Assembly: GCA_045599035.1 (NCBI GenBank)
Contig: JAZRVI010000037.1
Coordinates: 48,698-112,697 of the forward strand
DNA: 64,000 bases
DNA from: CATZDY01 sp045599035
GTDB lineage: Bacteria > Bacillota > Desulfotomaculia > Desulfotomaculales > Desulfocucumaceae
Direction: 5' to 3'
Numbering within the stretch: position 1 is the stretch's first letter; every line of letters begins with the position of its first letter. Position numbers and translations under genes: made by a program. Below, piece by piece: positions 51,369 through 60,712 of the stretch. Below the pieces are notes generated by a model. The model ran no database searches. It saw only the letters and a list, made by a program, of their open reading frames with translations, and had not been told where the DNA came from.

Positions 51369-53930
51369 CTATATTTCAAATTCGTGCATTTCGTTCCAAT
51401 TATAACCTATCTTTAAATTGGATACCAGAGGCACTTGCAATTTGGCTGCCTGCTCCATTTGTTCCCGAACCAGGCTGGCCACCTGTTCCAGCTCTGTCGG
51501 CCAAACTTCCAGAATTAACTCATCATGTACCTGCAAAAGAATTTGACTTTGCAAATTTTTTTCCTGCAAAAGCCGATAAATATTAACCATAGCCATTTTA
51601 ATTAAATCGGCGGCGGTGCCTTGAATGGGGGTATTAACCGCCGTTCTTTCCCCCAAAGCCCGGATGACCTGATTGCTGCTTTGAATTTCCGGCAGGTAAC
51701 GCAGGCGGTTAAAGAGAGTCCGCACCTGACCCGTTTTGCTGGCCTGGGCAATGGTTGAATCAATAAAAGCCTTGATTCCTTGATAGCGTTCAAAATAATT
51801 GGCAATATAGCTTTTGGCTTCCTTTAGGGAAATATGGGTATCCTGAGCCAATTTATAAGCACCCATGCCATAAATGATCCCAAAGTTAATGGCCTTGGCT
51901 TTTTTCCGCAAATCCGGGCTGACCTCCTGCACCTTAAAAATTTCGGAAGCGGTGCGGGTGTGAATATCCTGCCCCTTTTGAAAGGCTTCCACAAATAAAG
52001 GGTCGCCGGATAAGTGAGCCAAAATTCTCAGCTCAATCTGGGAATAATCAGCGGCCAAAAGCCAGTTCCCGGCTGTTCGGGGCTGAAAGGCTTCCCGGAT
52101 TTCCCGTCCCTGGAGGCTGCGAACCGGAATATTTTGCAGATTGGGATTGGAGCTGGAAAGCCGTCCGGTTGCGGTGATATTTTGATGAAAGGTAGTGTGC
52201 AAAAATCCGGTTTTGGGGTTGGCTAAAGGGGACAAACCGTCAATATAGGTGTTTTTTAACTTGGCTAAAGCCCTATGCTGAAGCATTAAACCAGCTATGG
52301 GGGAGGTTTCGGCCAGCTTTTCCAAAACCTCCGCCTTGGTCGAAGGGCCGGTTTTGGTTTTCTTTAAAATGGGTAAACCCAATTTTTCAAATAGAATGCA
52401 GGCTAATTGTTTGGGAGAATTTAAATTAAATTTTTCTCCGGCCAAAAGATAAATATCCTGAGCAATTTCGGCTAGCTGCTGCTCCAGCCTGTGGGAAAGC
52501 TGTTCCAGATAAGCCCAGTCCACCCGGATTCCGGCCAGTTCCATTTGGCTTAACACTTCAATTAAGGGATGCTCAATTTGCCAATAAAGGGAATCCAGTT
52601 CCATTGACTGGAGTTGGTTCAGTAAAACAGGGGTCATTTGACCAACAGCTTGAGCCTGTTTCAGCAGGGAAGCCGGAAGATCTTCTGTCGGAGGTATGAA
52701 GCCCGGCAGATATTCCAAAGCCGCCGCCAACCATGCTTCCGGAGGACGGGAGGGGTTGAGCAAATAAGCTCCAATGGCCGGATCAAAGGCCGGGTTATGA
52801 ATTGTTAAGTCAAAAGGAGCCAATCTCCAGGCCAGTTGTTTTAAATCCCAGCCGCACAGGGGAGCCTGAACCAGAAATTTTCGGCAGGCGGTCTGATTTT
52901 CGTTGGTCAACTTAACTAAAAAGCTCTTGCCCTCCTGCCAAAGTCCCAACCAAAGCTGATCTGCTTCAACGGTTACGGCTAAACTCCACCAGGCTTCCGA
53001 GTTTTGATCCAAATTGGGCAGTTCCGTTTGATATTGCAGGGGAGTGGTCGGCTCGCCCAAAGCAGCCTCCGTTGCAGGCACAAAACGGTTTAAGTGGGTT
53101 TTCAGCTCCAATTTTTGAAATAAGGGCTGGACGGTTGAGTAATCCGGCCATTGCCAGGCCAGTTCCTCAAAATTAACCTGTAAGGGCAAATCCCGTACAA
53201 TGCTAGCCAGCTTTTGGGAAAGCAAAGCCTGGTCGCCATATTCCTCCACGGCTTTTTGCAGTTTGGGAGTTAATTCGGAACTATGAGTTAAAATTTCCCC
53301 TAAGGATCCATATTTATTTAAGAGCTTGCTGGCGGTTTTGGCTCCTACTCCGGGCAGGCCGGGGATATTGTCCGAAGGATCTCCGCAAAGTCCCTTATAA
53401 TCAAGAAGCAAGCCGGGTTCAAGTCCAAATTTTTGCCGAACGGCTTCCGGATCGTATTCAATGGTTTCCCGAATGCCTTTTTGGGTCAGCAAAACTCTGG
53501 TTTGCTCCGAAACCAGTTGCAGAGCATCCTGATCTCCAGTTACAATTAAATTAAACCAGCCCTTTTGCTCTCCAATTTGGCTCAGACTGCCAATAAGGTC
53601 ATCGGCTTCATAATCCTCCATTTCCCAGATTTTAACGCCCATGCTTTGCAGCACTTCCTTTAAGAGGGGAAATTGCTGCCGCAATTCATCCGGAGTAGGC
53701 TTGCGTTTGCCTTTGTAGGGTTCAAAAAGCCGGTTGCGAAAGGTCAATTTGTTCTTATCAAAGCAGACAGCGATTAATTGCGGTTGTCGTTCCTCCACCA
53801 ATTTAAAAAACATGGACAAAAAGCCCTGGATCATATTGGTTGGGATATTTTGAGAAGTAAACATTGGCGGCAAGGCATAGAAGGCTCGATAGGCCAGAGA
53901 ATTGCCGTCAATAATTAGAAAAGTAGTCAT
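51369..53930 (-). CDS. polA: DNA polymerase I
   Basis: 853 residues. The N-terminal 5'-3' exonuclease has DGNSLAYRAFYALP and GDQDALQLV. The middle domain (about 300-460) lacks the exonuclease acidic residues I would expect, as in Bacillus-type Pol I. The polymerase domain has DYSQIELRILAH, KAINFGIIYGM and QVHDELILEV. It serves in Okazaki fragment processing and repair. Confidence 0.96.
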   Translation of the reverse strand: MTTFLIIDGNSLAYRAFYALPPMFTSQNIPTNMIQGFLSMFFKLVEERQPQLIAVCFDKNKLTFRNRLFEPYKGKRKPTPDELRQQFPLLKEVLQSMGVKIWEMEDYEADDLIGSLSQIGEQKGWFNLIVTGDQDALQLVSEQTRVLLTQKGIRETIEYDPEAVRQKFGLEPGLLLDYKGLCGDPSDNIPGLPGVGAKTASKLLNKYGSLGEILTHSSELTPKLQKAVEEYGDQALLSQKLASIVRDLPLQVNFEELAWQWPDYSTVQPLFQKLELKTHLNRFVPATEAALGEPTTPLQYQTELPNLDQNSEAWWSLAVTVEADQLWLGLWQEGKSFLVKLTNENQTACRKFLVQAPLCGWDLKQLAWRLAPFDLTIHNPAFDPAIGAYLLNPSRPPEAWLAAALEYLPGFIPPTEDLPASLLKQAQAVGQMTPVLLNQLQSMELDSLYWQIEHPLIEVLSQMELAGIRVDWAYLEQLSHRLEQQLAEIAQDIYLLAGEKFNLNSPKQLACILFEKLGLPILKKTKTGPSTKAEVLEKLAETSPIAGLMLQHRALAKLKNTYIDGLSPLANPKTGFLHTTFHQNITATGRLSSSNPNLQNIPVRSLQGREIREAFQPRTAGNWLLAADYSQIELRILAHLSGDPLFVEAFQKGQDIHTRTASEIFKVQEVSPDLRKKAKAINFGIIYGMGAYKLAQDTHISLKEAKSYIANYFERYQGIKAFIDSTIAQASKTGQVRTLFNRLRYLPEIQSSNQVIRALGERTAVNTPIQGTAADLIKMAMVNIYRLLQEKNLQSQILLQVHDELILEVWPTELEQVASLVREQMEQAAKLQVPLVSNLKIGYNWNEMHEFEI

Positions 53931-54056
53931 AGGTTAAAGCACCTGGCTTCCTGCAAAATTTTACTTTCTGAATACTTCCCTAACAGCAGGAGATAAACCT
54001 GCCTTATGGAATAATTTAATCTGGCAAGCAAATCCAACAAAAAAGGGGAAATTTTT

Positions 54057-54683
54057 ATGGAGTGGATTGGAATAACTATCCAATTAGTCAGCCAATGGGT
54101 AATTGAAGTAATTACCTATTTGGGCTATTGGGGCTTGTTTTTGGGAATGGCCATTGAAAGTGCCAATATTCCTTTGCCCAGTGAGTTAATTTTACCCTTG
54201 GGTGGTTATTTGGTTTCAATTGGCGAATTAAGCTTTTGGGGTGCAGTACTGGCAGGAACCCTGGGCGGCACTTGCGGCTCCATTCTTTCTTATTGGCTGG
54301 GTGCTTATGGAGGCCGTCCTTTCCTCTTAAAATATGGTAAGTATATTCATTTTAAGGAAAGTCATCTGGACACGGCGGATCGGTGGTTTCATCGCTATGG
54401 TGAATGGACTGTTTTTCTGACCCGGCTTTTGCCGATTATCCGAACCTTTATTTCCCTGCCGGCCGGAATCAGCCGCATGAATTTTGGCAAATTTGTGCTT
54501 TTTACCTTGCTGGGTTCTCTGCCCTGGTCCGTTTTGCTGGTTTATGTGGGCAAGAAGCTGGGCGATAATTGGGAAACCATTGGGGCTTATTTTCATAAAG
54601 CCGATGTCTTTATTGGGATAATTATTGTGCTTTTAATCGTAATTTATTTGTGGAGAAGACATCAAAAGAAAAAAGCGGTTTAA
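54057..54683 (+). CDS. DedA family membrane protein
   Basis: 208 residues with about five to six hydrophobic segments. ESANIPLPSELILPLGGYL and FLTRLLPIIRTFISLPAGISRM are the DedA/VTT signature segments. Members act in lipid flipping (undecaprenyl phosphate or others) and membrane homeostasis. It stands alone, divergent from polA. Confidence 0.9.
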   Translation: MEWIGITIQLVSQWVIEVITYLGYWGLFLGMAIESANIPLPSELILPLGGYLVSIGELSFWGAVLAGTLGGTCGSILSYWLGAYGGRPFLLKYGKYIHFKESHLDTADRWFHRYGEWTVFLTRLLPIIRTFISLPAGISRMNFGKFVLFTLLGSLPWSVLLVYVGKKLGDNWETIGAYFHKADVFIGIIIVLLIVIYLWRRHQKKKAV

Positions 54684-54843
54684 AAGGTAAATTTTTATTT
54701 GTAGAAAACCAACATATTTAATTTAAATCTTTCTTGATCAGCAGGAAAAATAAAATCAATCCAGAATTGATCAAGGATCAAAGCAAAACCTGGAAAATTA
54801 AAACACCTTTTTTATATCCGCCACATTGAAGGAGGTCAAAATT

Positions 54844-56598
54844 TTGAAAGAACTTATGACTGGTAATCAGGCCATTGCCCGTGGAGCCTGGCAGTCCGGC
54901 GTAAAAATGGGCGTTGGTTATCCCGGCACCCCCAGCACTGAAATATTGGAGGAATTTTCTAAATACGACGATATATATGCAGAATGGACTCCCAATGAAA
55001 AGGTTGCTTTGGAAGTAGCCCTTGGAGCTTCTGTCGCCGGAGCCCGTTCCATTGTAACCATGAAGCATGTGGGGGTTAATGTTGCAGCTGATCCCCTGAT
55101 GACCGCTGCCTATACCGGAGTTAACGGCGGCCTGATTTTGATTTCGGCTGATGATCCTGGAATGCATAGTTCCCAAAATGAGCAGGATAACCGCAATTAT
55201 GCTCAGTTTGCCAAAATTCCCGTTTTGGAACCTTCCGACAGCACCGAAGCTTTGAACATGGTGAAAGATGCTTTGGAGATCAGTGAAAACTTTGATACCC
55301 CGGTTATGCTGCGTTTGACCACTCGGGTTGCTCATTCCCAAAGCCTGGTAGAATTGGGAGAAAAAATTGATATTGATTTGAAGGAATATCAAAAGGATGC
55401 CAAAAAATGGGTTATGGTGCCTGCTTTTGGCCGTTTGCGGCGGCAGCTTCTCAATGGCCGGTTGGAAGCTTTGGCCAGGTTTGCCGAAACCTCGCCTTTG
55501 AACTGGTTGGAGGAAGGCAACAACAGCATTGGAATTATTACAAGCGGTATTAGCTATCAATATGTCAAAGAGGTTTTGCCCCAGGCTTCCATTTTAAAAT
55601 TGGGCTTTACCTATCCTCTGCCGGAAAAATTAATCAAGAACTTTGCGGCTTCAGTAGAAAAACTGCTGGTTATTGAAGAACTGGAGCCTTTTTTGGAAAA
55701 ACAAATTAAACTGATGGGTGTAGAAGTAATCGGTAAAGAGTTATTCCCGGATGCCGGTGAATTTTCGCCCACCTTGCTGAGAAAAAAATTGTCAGAAGCT
55801 GGAATTTTGCCGGAGGAAGAAAAAGAACTCCCGGATCTGCCCGTCATGCCGCCCCGCCCGCCGGTGCTGTGTGCCGGTTGTCCGCACCGGGGAGTTTTCT
55901 ATACCCTACGCAAAATGAATTTGATTGTAACCGGAGATATTGGCTGTTATACCCTGGGTTCAGCTGCTCCGCTGGAAGCCATTGATACCTGCGTCTGCAT
56001 GGGAGCCAGCATTGGCATGGCTCACGGAATCAGCAAGGTTAACCCGGAAATGGCCAAACAAACCGTGGCCGTCATTGGGGACAGCACCTTTATGCATTCC
56101 GGAATTACCGGCCTTTTGGATGTAATTTATAATAAGGGCAATGCTACGGTGCTGATTTTGGATAACCGGATTACGGCCATGACTGGCCACCAGGAAAACC
56201 CCGGTACCGGCAAAACCTTAATGCAGCAGGAAACCTTGGCTTTGGATCTGGAAGCCCTGGTCAAAGCTTTGGGGGTTAAAATGGTAACTACTGTTGATCC
56301 TTTGAATTTAAACGATTTAACCCAGGCCGTTGAGACCGGTTTGGCCGCCGATGAGCCTTCCGTGATTATTGCCCGCCGTCCCTGTGCTTTGCTCAAGACC
56401 ACCCAGCGGCAAAGCCCGGTGCTGGTAAACCCGGAAGCCTGCAAGGGCTGCGGCTTGTGCCTGAAAATAGGCTGCCCGGCCATTTCGATGGAAGATAAAG
56501 TTAGCTGTATTGATCCCGTTGCCTGTACTGGCTGCGGTCTGTGCCTGCAGGTTTGTAAATTTGAAGCTTTAAGCCAGGAGGTGAAAGCTGATGTATAA
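54844..56598 (+). CDS. iorA: Indolepyruvate:ferredoxin oxidoreductase, alpha subunit
   Basis: 584 residues. The N-terminal half has VGYPGTPSTEIL. The TPP-binding half has CAGCPHRG, GDIGCYTLG, GDSTFMHSG and MTGHQENPG. Two ferredoxin-type clusters (CKGCGLCLKIGCPAI and CTGCGLCLQVCKFEA) end the protein. It oxidises aryl pyruvates to acyl-CoA with ferredoxin. TTG 54844 lies after AAGGAGG (the earlier 54826 TTG is part of that site). iorB overlaps it. Confidence 0.96.
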   Translation: MKELMTGNQAIARGAWQSGVKMGVGYPGTPSTEILEEFSKYDDIYAEWTPNEKVALEVALGASVAGARSIVTMKHVGVNVAADPLMTAAYTGVNGGLILISADDPGMHSSQNEQDNRNYAQFAKIPVLEPSDSTEALNMVKDALEISENFDTPVMLRLTTRVAHSQSLVELGEKIDIDLKEYQKDAKKWVMVPAFGRLRRQLLNGRLEALARFAETSPLNWLEEGNNSIGIITSGISYQYVKEVLPQASILKLGFTYPLPEKLIKNFAASVEKLLVIEELEPFLEKQIKLMGVEVIGKELFPDAGEFSPTLLRKKLSEAGILPEEEKELPDLPVMPPRPPVLCAGCPHRGVFYTLRKMNLIVTGDIGCYTLGSAAPLEAIDTCVCMGASIGMAHGISKVNPEMAKQTVAVIGDSTFMHSGITGLLDVIYNKGNATVLILDNRITAMTGHQENPGTGKTLMQQETLALDLEALVKALGVKMVTTVDPLNLNDLTQAVETGLAADEPSVIIARRPCALLKTTQRQSPVLVNPEACKGCGLCLKIGCPAISMEDKVSCIDPVACTGCGLCLQVCKFEALSQEVKADV

Positions 56599-57166
56599 AA
56601 AAATAGATGTCCTTCTGGTTGGTGTAGGGGGGCAGGGAACTATTCTGGCCAGCAAAATTTTGGCTACTGCGGCTGGTCTGGCCGGCTATGATATTAAAAT
56701 GTCCGAAATTCACGGTATGGCTCAAAGAGGCGGCAGCGTTTCCACGCAGGTTCGTTTGGGGGACAAGGTTAGTTCGCCCCTGATTGAAGAAGGCAAGGCC
56801 GATATTATTCTGGCCTTTGAAAAAATGGAAGCGGTTCGGAATTTGGCCAGCCTGAAAGAAGGAGGAGCTTTAATTGCCAACGATCAAGCTATTGCTCCTA
56901 TGTCTGTTTTGTCCGGAGCGGCTGAATATCCGGCCAATATTTCTGAATATCTGACCGAAAATGTAAAAGGCTGTATTTTGGTTGATGCTGTAAAAATTGC
57001 CAAAGAATGCGGCAATGTTAAAGCAGCCAATGTGGTTTTGGTGGGAGTTTTGGCCAGTCGCCTTCCTTTCGATCTGGAGGTTTGGCATCAGGCTTTGGAA
57101 AGTAGGATTCCGGCCAAATTGCTGGAAGTCAACCAGGCTGCTTTTGAACAGGGTTATAATTTATAA
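56591..57166 (+). CDS. iorB: Indolepyruvate:ferredoxin oxidoreductase, beta subunit
   Basis: 191 residues with GVGGQGTILASKIL, EIHGMAQRGGSVSTQVR and the gamma-type 2-oxoacid:ferredoxin fold. It pairs with IorA, overlapping it by 8 bp. Supports amino-acid or aromatic-acid fermentation in a strict anaerobe. Confidence 0.96.
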   Translation: MYKKIDVLLVGVGGQGTILASKILATAAGLAGYDIKMSEIHGMAQRGGSVSTQVRLGDKVSSPLIEEGKADIILAFEKMEAVRNLASLKEGGALIANDQAIAPMSVLSGAAEYPANISEYLTENVKGCILVDAVKIAKECGNVKAANVVLVGVLASRLPFDLEVWHQALESRIPAKLLEVNQAAFEQGYNL

Positions 57167-57174
57167 AAATTAAG

Positions 57175-57219
57175 AAGGCCATTTTGTCCCGCCGCAATTA
57201 GGGGGCAAAATGGCCTTTT
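57175..57219. terminator. Bidirectional terminator
   Basis: AAGGCCATTTTG and CAAAATGGCCTT form a long stem between the convergent iorB and MATE genes, flanked by A and T runs. Confidence 0.85.
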
Positions 57220-57220
57220 A

Positions 57221-58726
57221 TTATTCGCTGATCAAGCTTTTTTTCGGTTTGTCCAAATTGGATATGTCTTTTTCTTCCTTGCGTAAAGCTTTCAGAGCAT
57301 AAGCCATTAAGATTACCGTAAAAATAAAGGAAATGAAATCGGATAAAGGCGAGGTTACCCAGGCTCCAAAAAGTCCCAAAGTCTGTTCACCCATGGAGGG
57401 CAGGAAAGAAAAGGTTCGGCCGATCCAGTTTCCCAAAGCACTGGCTTCTGGAGTTCCCCATTGCATCTTGGGTAAAAACAGCATTAAAGGAATAAAAACT
57501 AAAACCTGTCGGGACAAGCTTAAAAAGGCAGATTGAACCGGCTTGCCGGTGGCCTGGAAATAACCGGTTGACACAATCATAAAGCCGATTAAGGGCAAAA
57601 TAATGAAGAAAATAACCAAAGCTTCAGCGGTCATGGCAATCACTTCAGCATCACTTGTAAACAGTTTGGCCATGCCTTCTGACTGCCAGCAAATTAGAAT
57701 AAAACTCAAGGTAGTAAACAAAGTAGCAAAGAAAGCTGCCCGATTGACAGTACCTTTGACCCGATCAAAAAGTCTGGCTCCATAGTTGTAACCGATAATT
57801 GGCTGAGCCCCCTGGTTTAAGCCAATAACCGGAATAACCATCAAAGTGGAAACACTGGTCAAAATGCTGACTACTGCCAAAGCCGAATCTCCGCCGTAAA
57901 AAGTGAGGGTTCGGTTCATAATCAGCTGCTGTACGCTGGCTGCCATTTGCATTAAAAATGGAGGCAGTCCCAAAGCAGTAATTTTACGCAGCAGGGGCAG
58001 ATAAAAACGAACCCGATTGAAGTTAAAGCGAACATAGGCTCTTTTGCCGCACAGGAAATAAAAAATCCAGAACAGGGAAAGGAAATTCCCCAAAAGTACG
58101 CCCCAGGCGGCTCCTTTGATTCCCCAGTTAAATTGGACGATAAACAGGTAATTGAAGAAAATATTCAAGATGGCGGCCAGAATTTGGGTGGCCATAGCAG
58201 TATTGGGGTGACCCTGCAAACGAATAAAATTATTCAAGCCCATACTGGGGCAGGCAAAAACCATAGCGAATAAAATAATTCGCAGATAGTCCTTGGCATA
58301 GGGCAGAATCTTGGAGCTGGCTCCCAAAAAAATCAGAACATCTTCCAAGAAGATATTGCAGATAATGGCCACGACCAAAGGAGCCAAAAACAAAAGCAGG
58401 GTGGCCTGTCCCAGCAGCTTTTCAGGATCCTCCCGGTTTTGCTGTCCCAGCCGAATGGAAGCCAAAGTGCAGCTTCCCAGACCAATCAGCATGGCTACAG
58501 CCATAAAGATAATCATTACCGGAAAGCCGATGGCAACGGCGGCCAAAGCGTCTGAACCGACTTCATTGCCCACAAAGATTCGGTTGACAATGTTTTGCAG
58601 ACCATTGCAGATCATGCCAATAATGGCAGGAACTGAAAAAATAAAGAGCAGCCAGCCTAATTTGGCATCCCTAAATTTATTAACGCTGACTTGATTAGCA
58701 GTTTGTGGTTTGTGGTTTTCCATCAA
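57221..58726 (-). CDS. MATE family efflux transporter
   Basis: 501 residues with about 12 hydrophobic helices. The N-terminal FSVPAIIGMICNGLQNIVNRIFVG region and repeated half resemble MATE (NorM/MepA-like) drug:cation antiporters. Its gene overlaps the MarR regulator by 32 bp, a familiar local regulation. The substrate is unknown. Confidence 0.9.
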   Translation of the reverse strand: MMENHKPQTANQVSVNKFRDAKLGWLLFIFSVPAIIGMICNGLQNIVNRIFVGNEVGSDALAAVAIGFPVMIIFMAVAMLIGLGSCTLASIRLGQQNREDPEKLLGQATLLLFLAPLVVAIICNIFLEDVLIFLGASSKILPYAKDYLRIILFAMVFACPSMGLNNFIRLQGHPNTAMATQILAAILNIFFNYLFIVQFNWGIKGAAWGVLLGNFLSLFWIFYFLCGKRAYVRFNFNRVRFYLPLLRKITALGLPPFLMQMAASVQQLIMNRTLTFYGGDSALAVVSILTSVSTLMVIPVIGLNQGAQPIIGYNYGARLFDRVKGTVNRAAFFATLFTTLSFILICWQSEGMAKLFTSDAEVIAMTAEALVIFFIILPLIGFMIVSTGYFQATGKPVQSAFLSLSRQVLVFIPLMLFLPKMQWGTPEASALGNWIGRTFSFLPSMGEQTLGLFGAWVTSPLSDFISFIFTVILMAYALKALRKEEKDISNLDKPKKSLISE

Positions 58727-59171
58727 AACATCCTTTCCTGGAAAAACTGGGACAAAGGTTGGTCAAAAGACGGTTAAGCATACTTGCCAATTGCTCCAGC
58801 TCTTCCGGCTCAAAGCCGGAAAGCATTTGCTTTTCCAATTTTTGATAGTCCTGAACGGCGGAAGCTTTAAATTCCTGGGTTTTACTTAAGGTTTGGATTA
58901 TTTTGGCTCTCCGATCCTCTGGGTCAGGACAACGCTGGATAAAGTTTTTTTCCTCCAGGCGATCCAAAAGGCGGGTTACCGCCGGATTGCTTAATAAAAA
59001 TTCCTGTTCAATGTCATGCTGATGAACTGAACCCAAATTGGCTCTTTTGCGATGTTCCAAAAATTTCAGGATTTTCATTTGAGCCAGGGTTAGATCATAT
59101 TTTTGCAGTAAGCGATTGCTGTTGCGTTTATAAATATTGCCGATTTGAATAATCTTGTAGGCAATAGTCAT
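58695..59171 (-). CDS. MarR family transcriptional regulator
   Basis: 158 residues. The winged helix reads NLGSVHQHDIEQEFLLSNPAV...LLDRLEEKNFIQR and DPEDRRAKII is the wing. ATG 59171 follows AAAGGAGG; the longer frame to 59276 would include the promoter. It probably represses the marR-MATE operon through the palindrome just upstream. Confidence 0.9.
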   Translation of the reverse strand: MTIAYKIIQIGNIYKRNSNRLLQKYDLTLAQMKILKFLEHRKRANLGSVHQHDIEQEFLLSNPAVTRLLDRLEEKNFIQRCPDPEDRRAKIIQTLSKTQEFKASAVQDYQKLEKQMLSGFEPEELEQLASMLNRLLTNLCPSFSRKGCFDGKPQTTNC

Positions 59172-59207
59172 ATATTGGCCAGCCTCCTTTTTGGAAAAAA
59201 TAAATAA

Positions 59208-59241
59208 CCTGTTATAATATAATTTATTATAGTATAGCAGG
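59208..59241. promoter_or_regulatory. Palindromic operator candidate for MarR
   Basis: CCTGTTATA and TATAGCAGG flank an inner TATAATA-N5-TATTATA inverted repeat, between the promoter and the marR start, where repressor binding would block transcription. Confidence 0.65.
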
Positions 59242-59247
59242 ATATTT

Positions 59248-59276
59248 ATTATAAAGCTTAAATGCCGGATTGTCAA
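59248..59276 (-). promoter_or_regulatory. Promoter of marR-MATE
   Basis: On the minus strand TTGACA (59276-59271) and TATAAT (59253-59248) are 17 bp apart. Confidence 0.85.
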
Positions 59277-59279
59277 GAT

Positions 59280-59517
59280 CTTAGATTGTTGTAATTGAGA
59301 GTTTTTTGTTGGTTGGAAAAAAATTTGCCTTTACCTTGACCTTGACGAACAGTCAAATATTCATAAATAAAATCCTTTCGTTTGTCATAGGCGAAAACCC
59401 ACTCTTCTTGAGGGGCAGGAGGAGCCTTTTTAAATCTGTTATCCGTAATCTGCCTCAAATATTGACTTTCACTAATAATGATTATATAATAATATTCGGG
59501 TCAGCGGGAAAACCGCT
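59280..59517. other. Gene-free region upstream of the TnpB remnant
   Basis: AT-rich with no supported gene. Open frames of 60-80 codons on both strands lack ribosome binding sites. The left end of the decayed element may be hidden here but I cannot see it. Confidence 0.5.
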
Positions 59518-59665
59518 GGATGCAGGATGTATCAAAGGCACTCGCTGAAAACACCCAAAGCATACACTTTTTGTTTTAGATGACCGTATTGGAGCAATGA
59601 ATCTGTATCGTATGGGAATTAACTATCTTGAGGACAGCCAAGTACCGGATACAGCTACAGCTTAG
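59518..59665 (+). pseudogene. Decayed TnpB C-terminal fragment
   Basis: Two frames together read WMQDVSKALAENT then PKHTLFVLDD-RIGAMNLYRMGINYLEDSQ to a stop. They match TnpB around RuvC-II (LFVLDDLTG) and RuvC-III (DDRIGAMNL). The segment between, including the zinc-finger Cys residues, is deleted, and a one-base shift separates the halves. It cannot be functional. Confidence 0.7.
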
Positions 59666-59818
59666 TAAATCTTTGCTGTAAAGGGTGTCGTCAACCACCC
59701 TATAATTTAACGCCGCTTCAGGCAGCAATATCTATTGGGATTTAAAGGCCGGAGGCGTAAGCCGTTACTGCGGCCAGGCAGTTACAAGCCCATTACCTTT
59801 AGGTGATGGGTAGTTGGC
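59666..59818 (+). mobile_element. IS605-type right end / omega-RNA-like segment next to rpmH
   Basis: It directly follows the TnpB stop. Folding words include GGCCGGAGGCGTAAGCC and CCCATTACC/GGTGATGGG, and the end GTAGTTGGC matches the terminus style of the mini-elements. It lies about 50 bp before rpmH and its last bases overlap a TATAAT at 59820-59825 that could serve rpmH. Confidence 0.65.
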
Positions 59819-59868
59819 ATATAATAATATGGAGTGTCTGGAATCCTAAAATAGGAGGTGTCTAAATA

Positions 59869-60003
59869 ATGAAAAGAACTTATCAACCCAAAAACAGAAA
59901 GCACAAAAGAGTTCACGGTTTCCTGCAAAGAATGTCTACCAAAGGTGGACGCAATGTTTTAAAACGCCGTCGGCAAAAAGGCAGAAAAGTTCTGAGTGCC
60001 TAA
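59869..60003 (+). CDS. rpmH: Large ribosomal subunit protein L34
   Basis: 44 residues, MKRTYQPKNRKHKRVHGF..., the classic L34. ATG follows AGGAGG. It begins the rpmH-rnpA-yidD-yidC-jag-mnmE run that normally lies next to dnaA and oriC. Confidence 0.98.
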   Translation: MKRTYQPKNRKHKRVHGFLQRMSTKGGRNVLKRRRQKGRKVLSA

Positions 60004-60048
60004 GCTTTGTGAAGGTATTGGAAATTTTAGCTCAACTAGGGTATTTGA

Positions 60049-60396
60049 ATGGACAAACTAACTTCGCTGAAAAAAAATGCCGATTTTAAAAAAGTTTATG
60101 CTAAGGGTCGTTCAGCGGCCAATTCTTCTTTTATAGTTTACACTTTGCCCAATTTTTTGCCTTACAGCCGAATTGGTTTTTCCGTAGGCAAAAAAATGGG
60201 CAAAGCGGTACAACGAAATTGGTTTAAACGCCGCCTTAAGGAGCTGTGCCGTCATAATCTGAAAGTTTTTAAATCGGGATACGACTATATTTTAATTCCC
60301 CGACCCAGATCGAGGGAAAAGAGTTTTGCTCTTTGGGAGCATGACTTACATAAATTAATGGAAAAGCTTTGGGGTAAAAATGAAAAAACTAATTGA
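60049..60396 (+). CDS. rnpA: Ribonuclease P protein component
   Basis: 115 residues with the RNR-type motif KAVQRNWFKRRLKELCR and the IGFSVGKKMGKA core. It binds the RNase P RNA for tRNA 5' maturation. It follows rpmH and overlaps yidD by 17 bp. Confidence 0.97.
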   Translation: MDKLTSLKKNADFKKVYAKGRSAANSSFIVYTLPNFLPYSRIGFSVGKKMGKAVQRNWFKRRLKELCRHNLKVFKSGYDYILIPRPRSREKSFALWEHDLHKLMEKLWGKNEKTN

Positions 60397-60610
60397 TTAT
60401 CCTGCTAAATTGGCCGTGGGTCTGATTCGATTTTATCAAAGATTTATTTCACCCTTAAAACCACCGACCTGCCGCTTTTATCCCACTTGTTCGCAATATG
60501 CCCTGGAAGCTGTAGGCAAATATGGATTTTGGAGAGGCAGTCTGAAAGCCTTGATTCGTTTGTCCAAATGTCACCCTTTTCATCCCGGCGGTTATGATCC
60601 GCTGCGATAG
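60380..60610 (+). CDS. yidD: Membrane protein insertion efficiency factor YidD
   Basis: 76 residues. PPTCRFYPTCSQYALEA and CHPFHPGGYDPLR are diagnostic. It assists YidC-dependent insertion. Confidence 0.96.
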   Translation: MKKLIDYPAKLAVGLIRFYQRFISPLKPPTCRFYPTCSQYALEAVGKYGFWRGSLKALIRLSKCHPFHPGGYDPLR

Positions 60611-60712
60611 GAAGGGGCGGTTGTCTGTTCCAAAATCTTAATATGCTTGGTTAGAATGCCATGCCTGGTTTAAGTGCCGCTGTCGTCAGGTTGGGGAAGA
60701 GGAGGAAATTTT

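Noticed and set aside
59273..59458. Minus-strand 61-codon open frame upstream of marR
   Set aside because: It has a TTG start with no ribosome binding site and overlaps the marR promoter region; no family resemblance.
59306..59548. Plus-strand 80-codon open frame
   Set aside because: No ribosome binding site; it runs into the TnpB remnant in the wrong frame.
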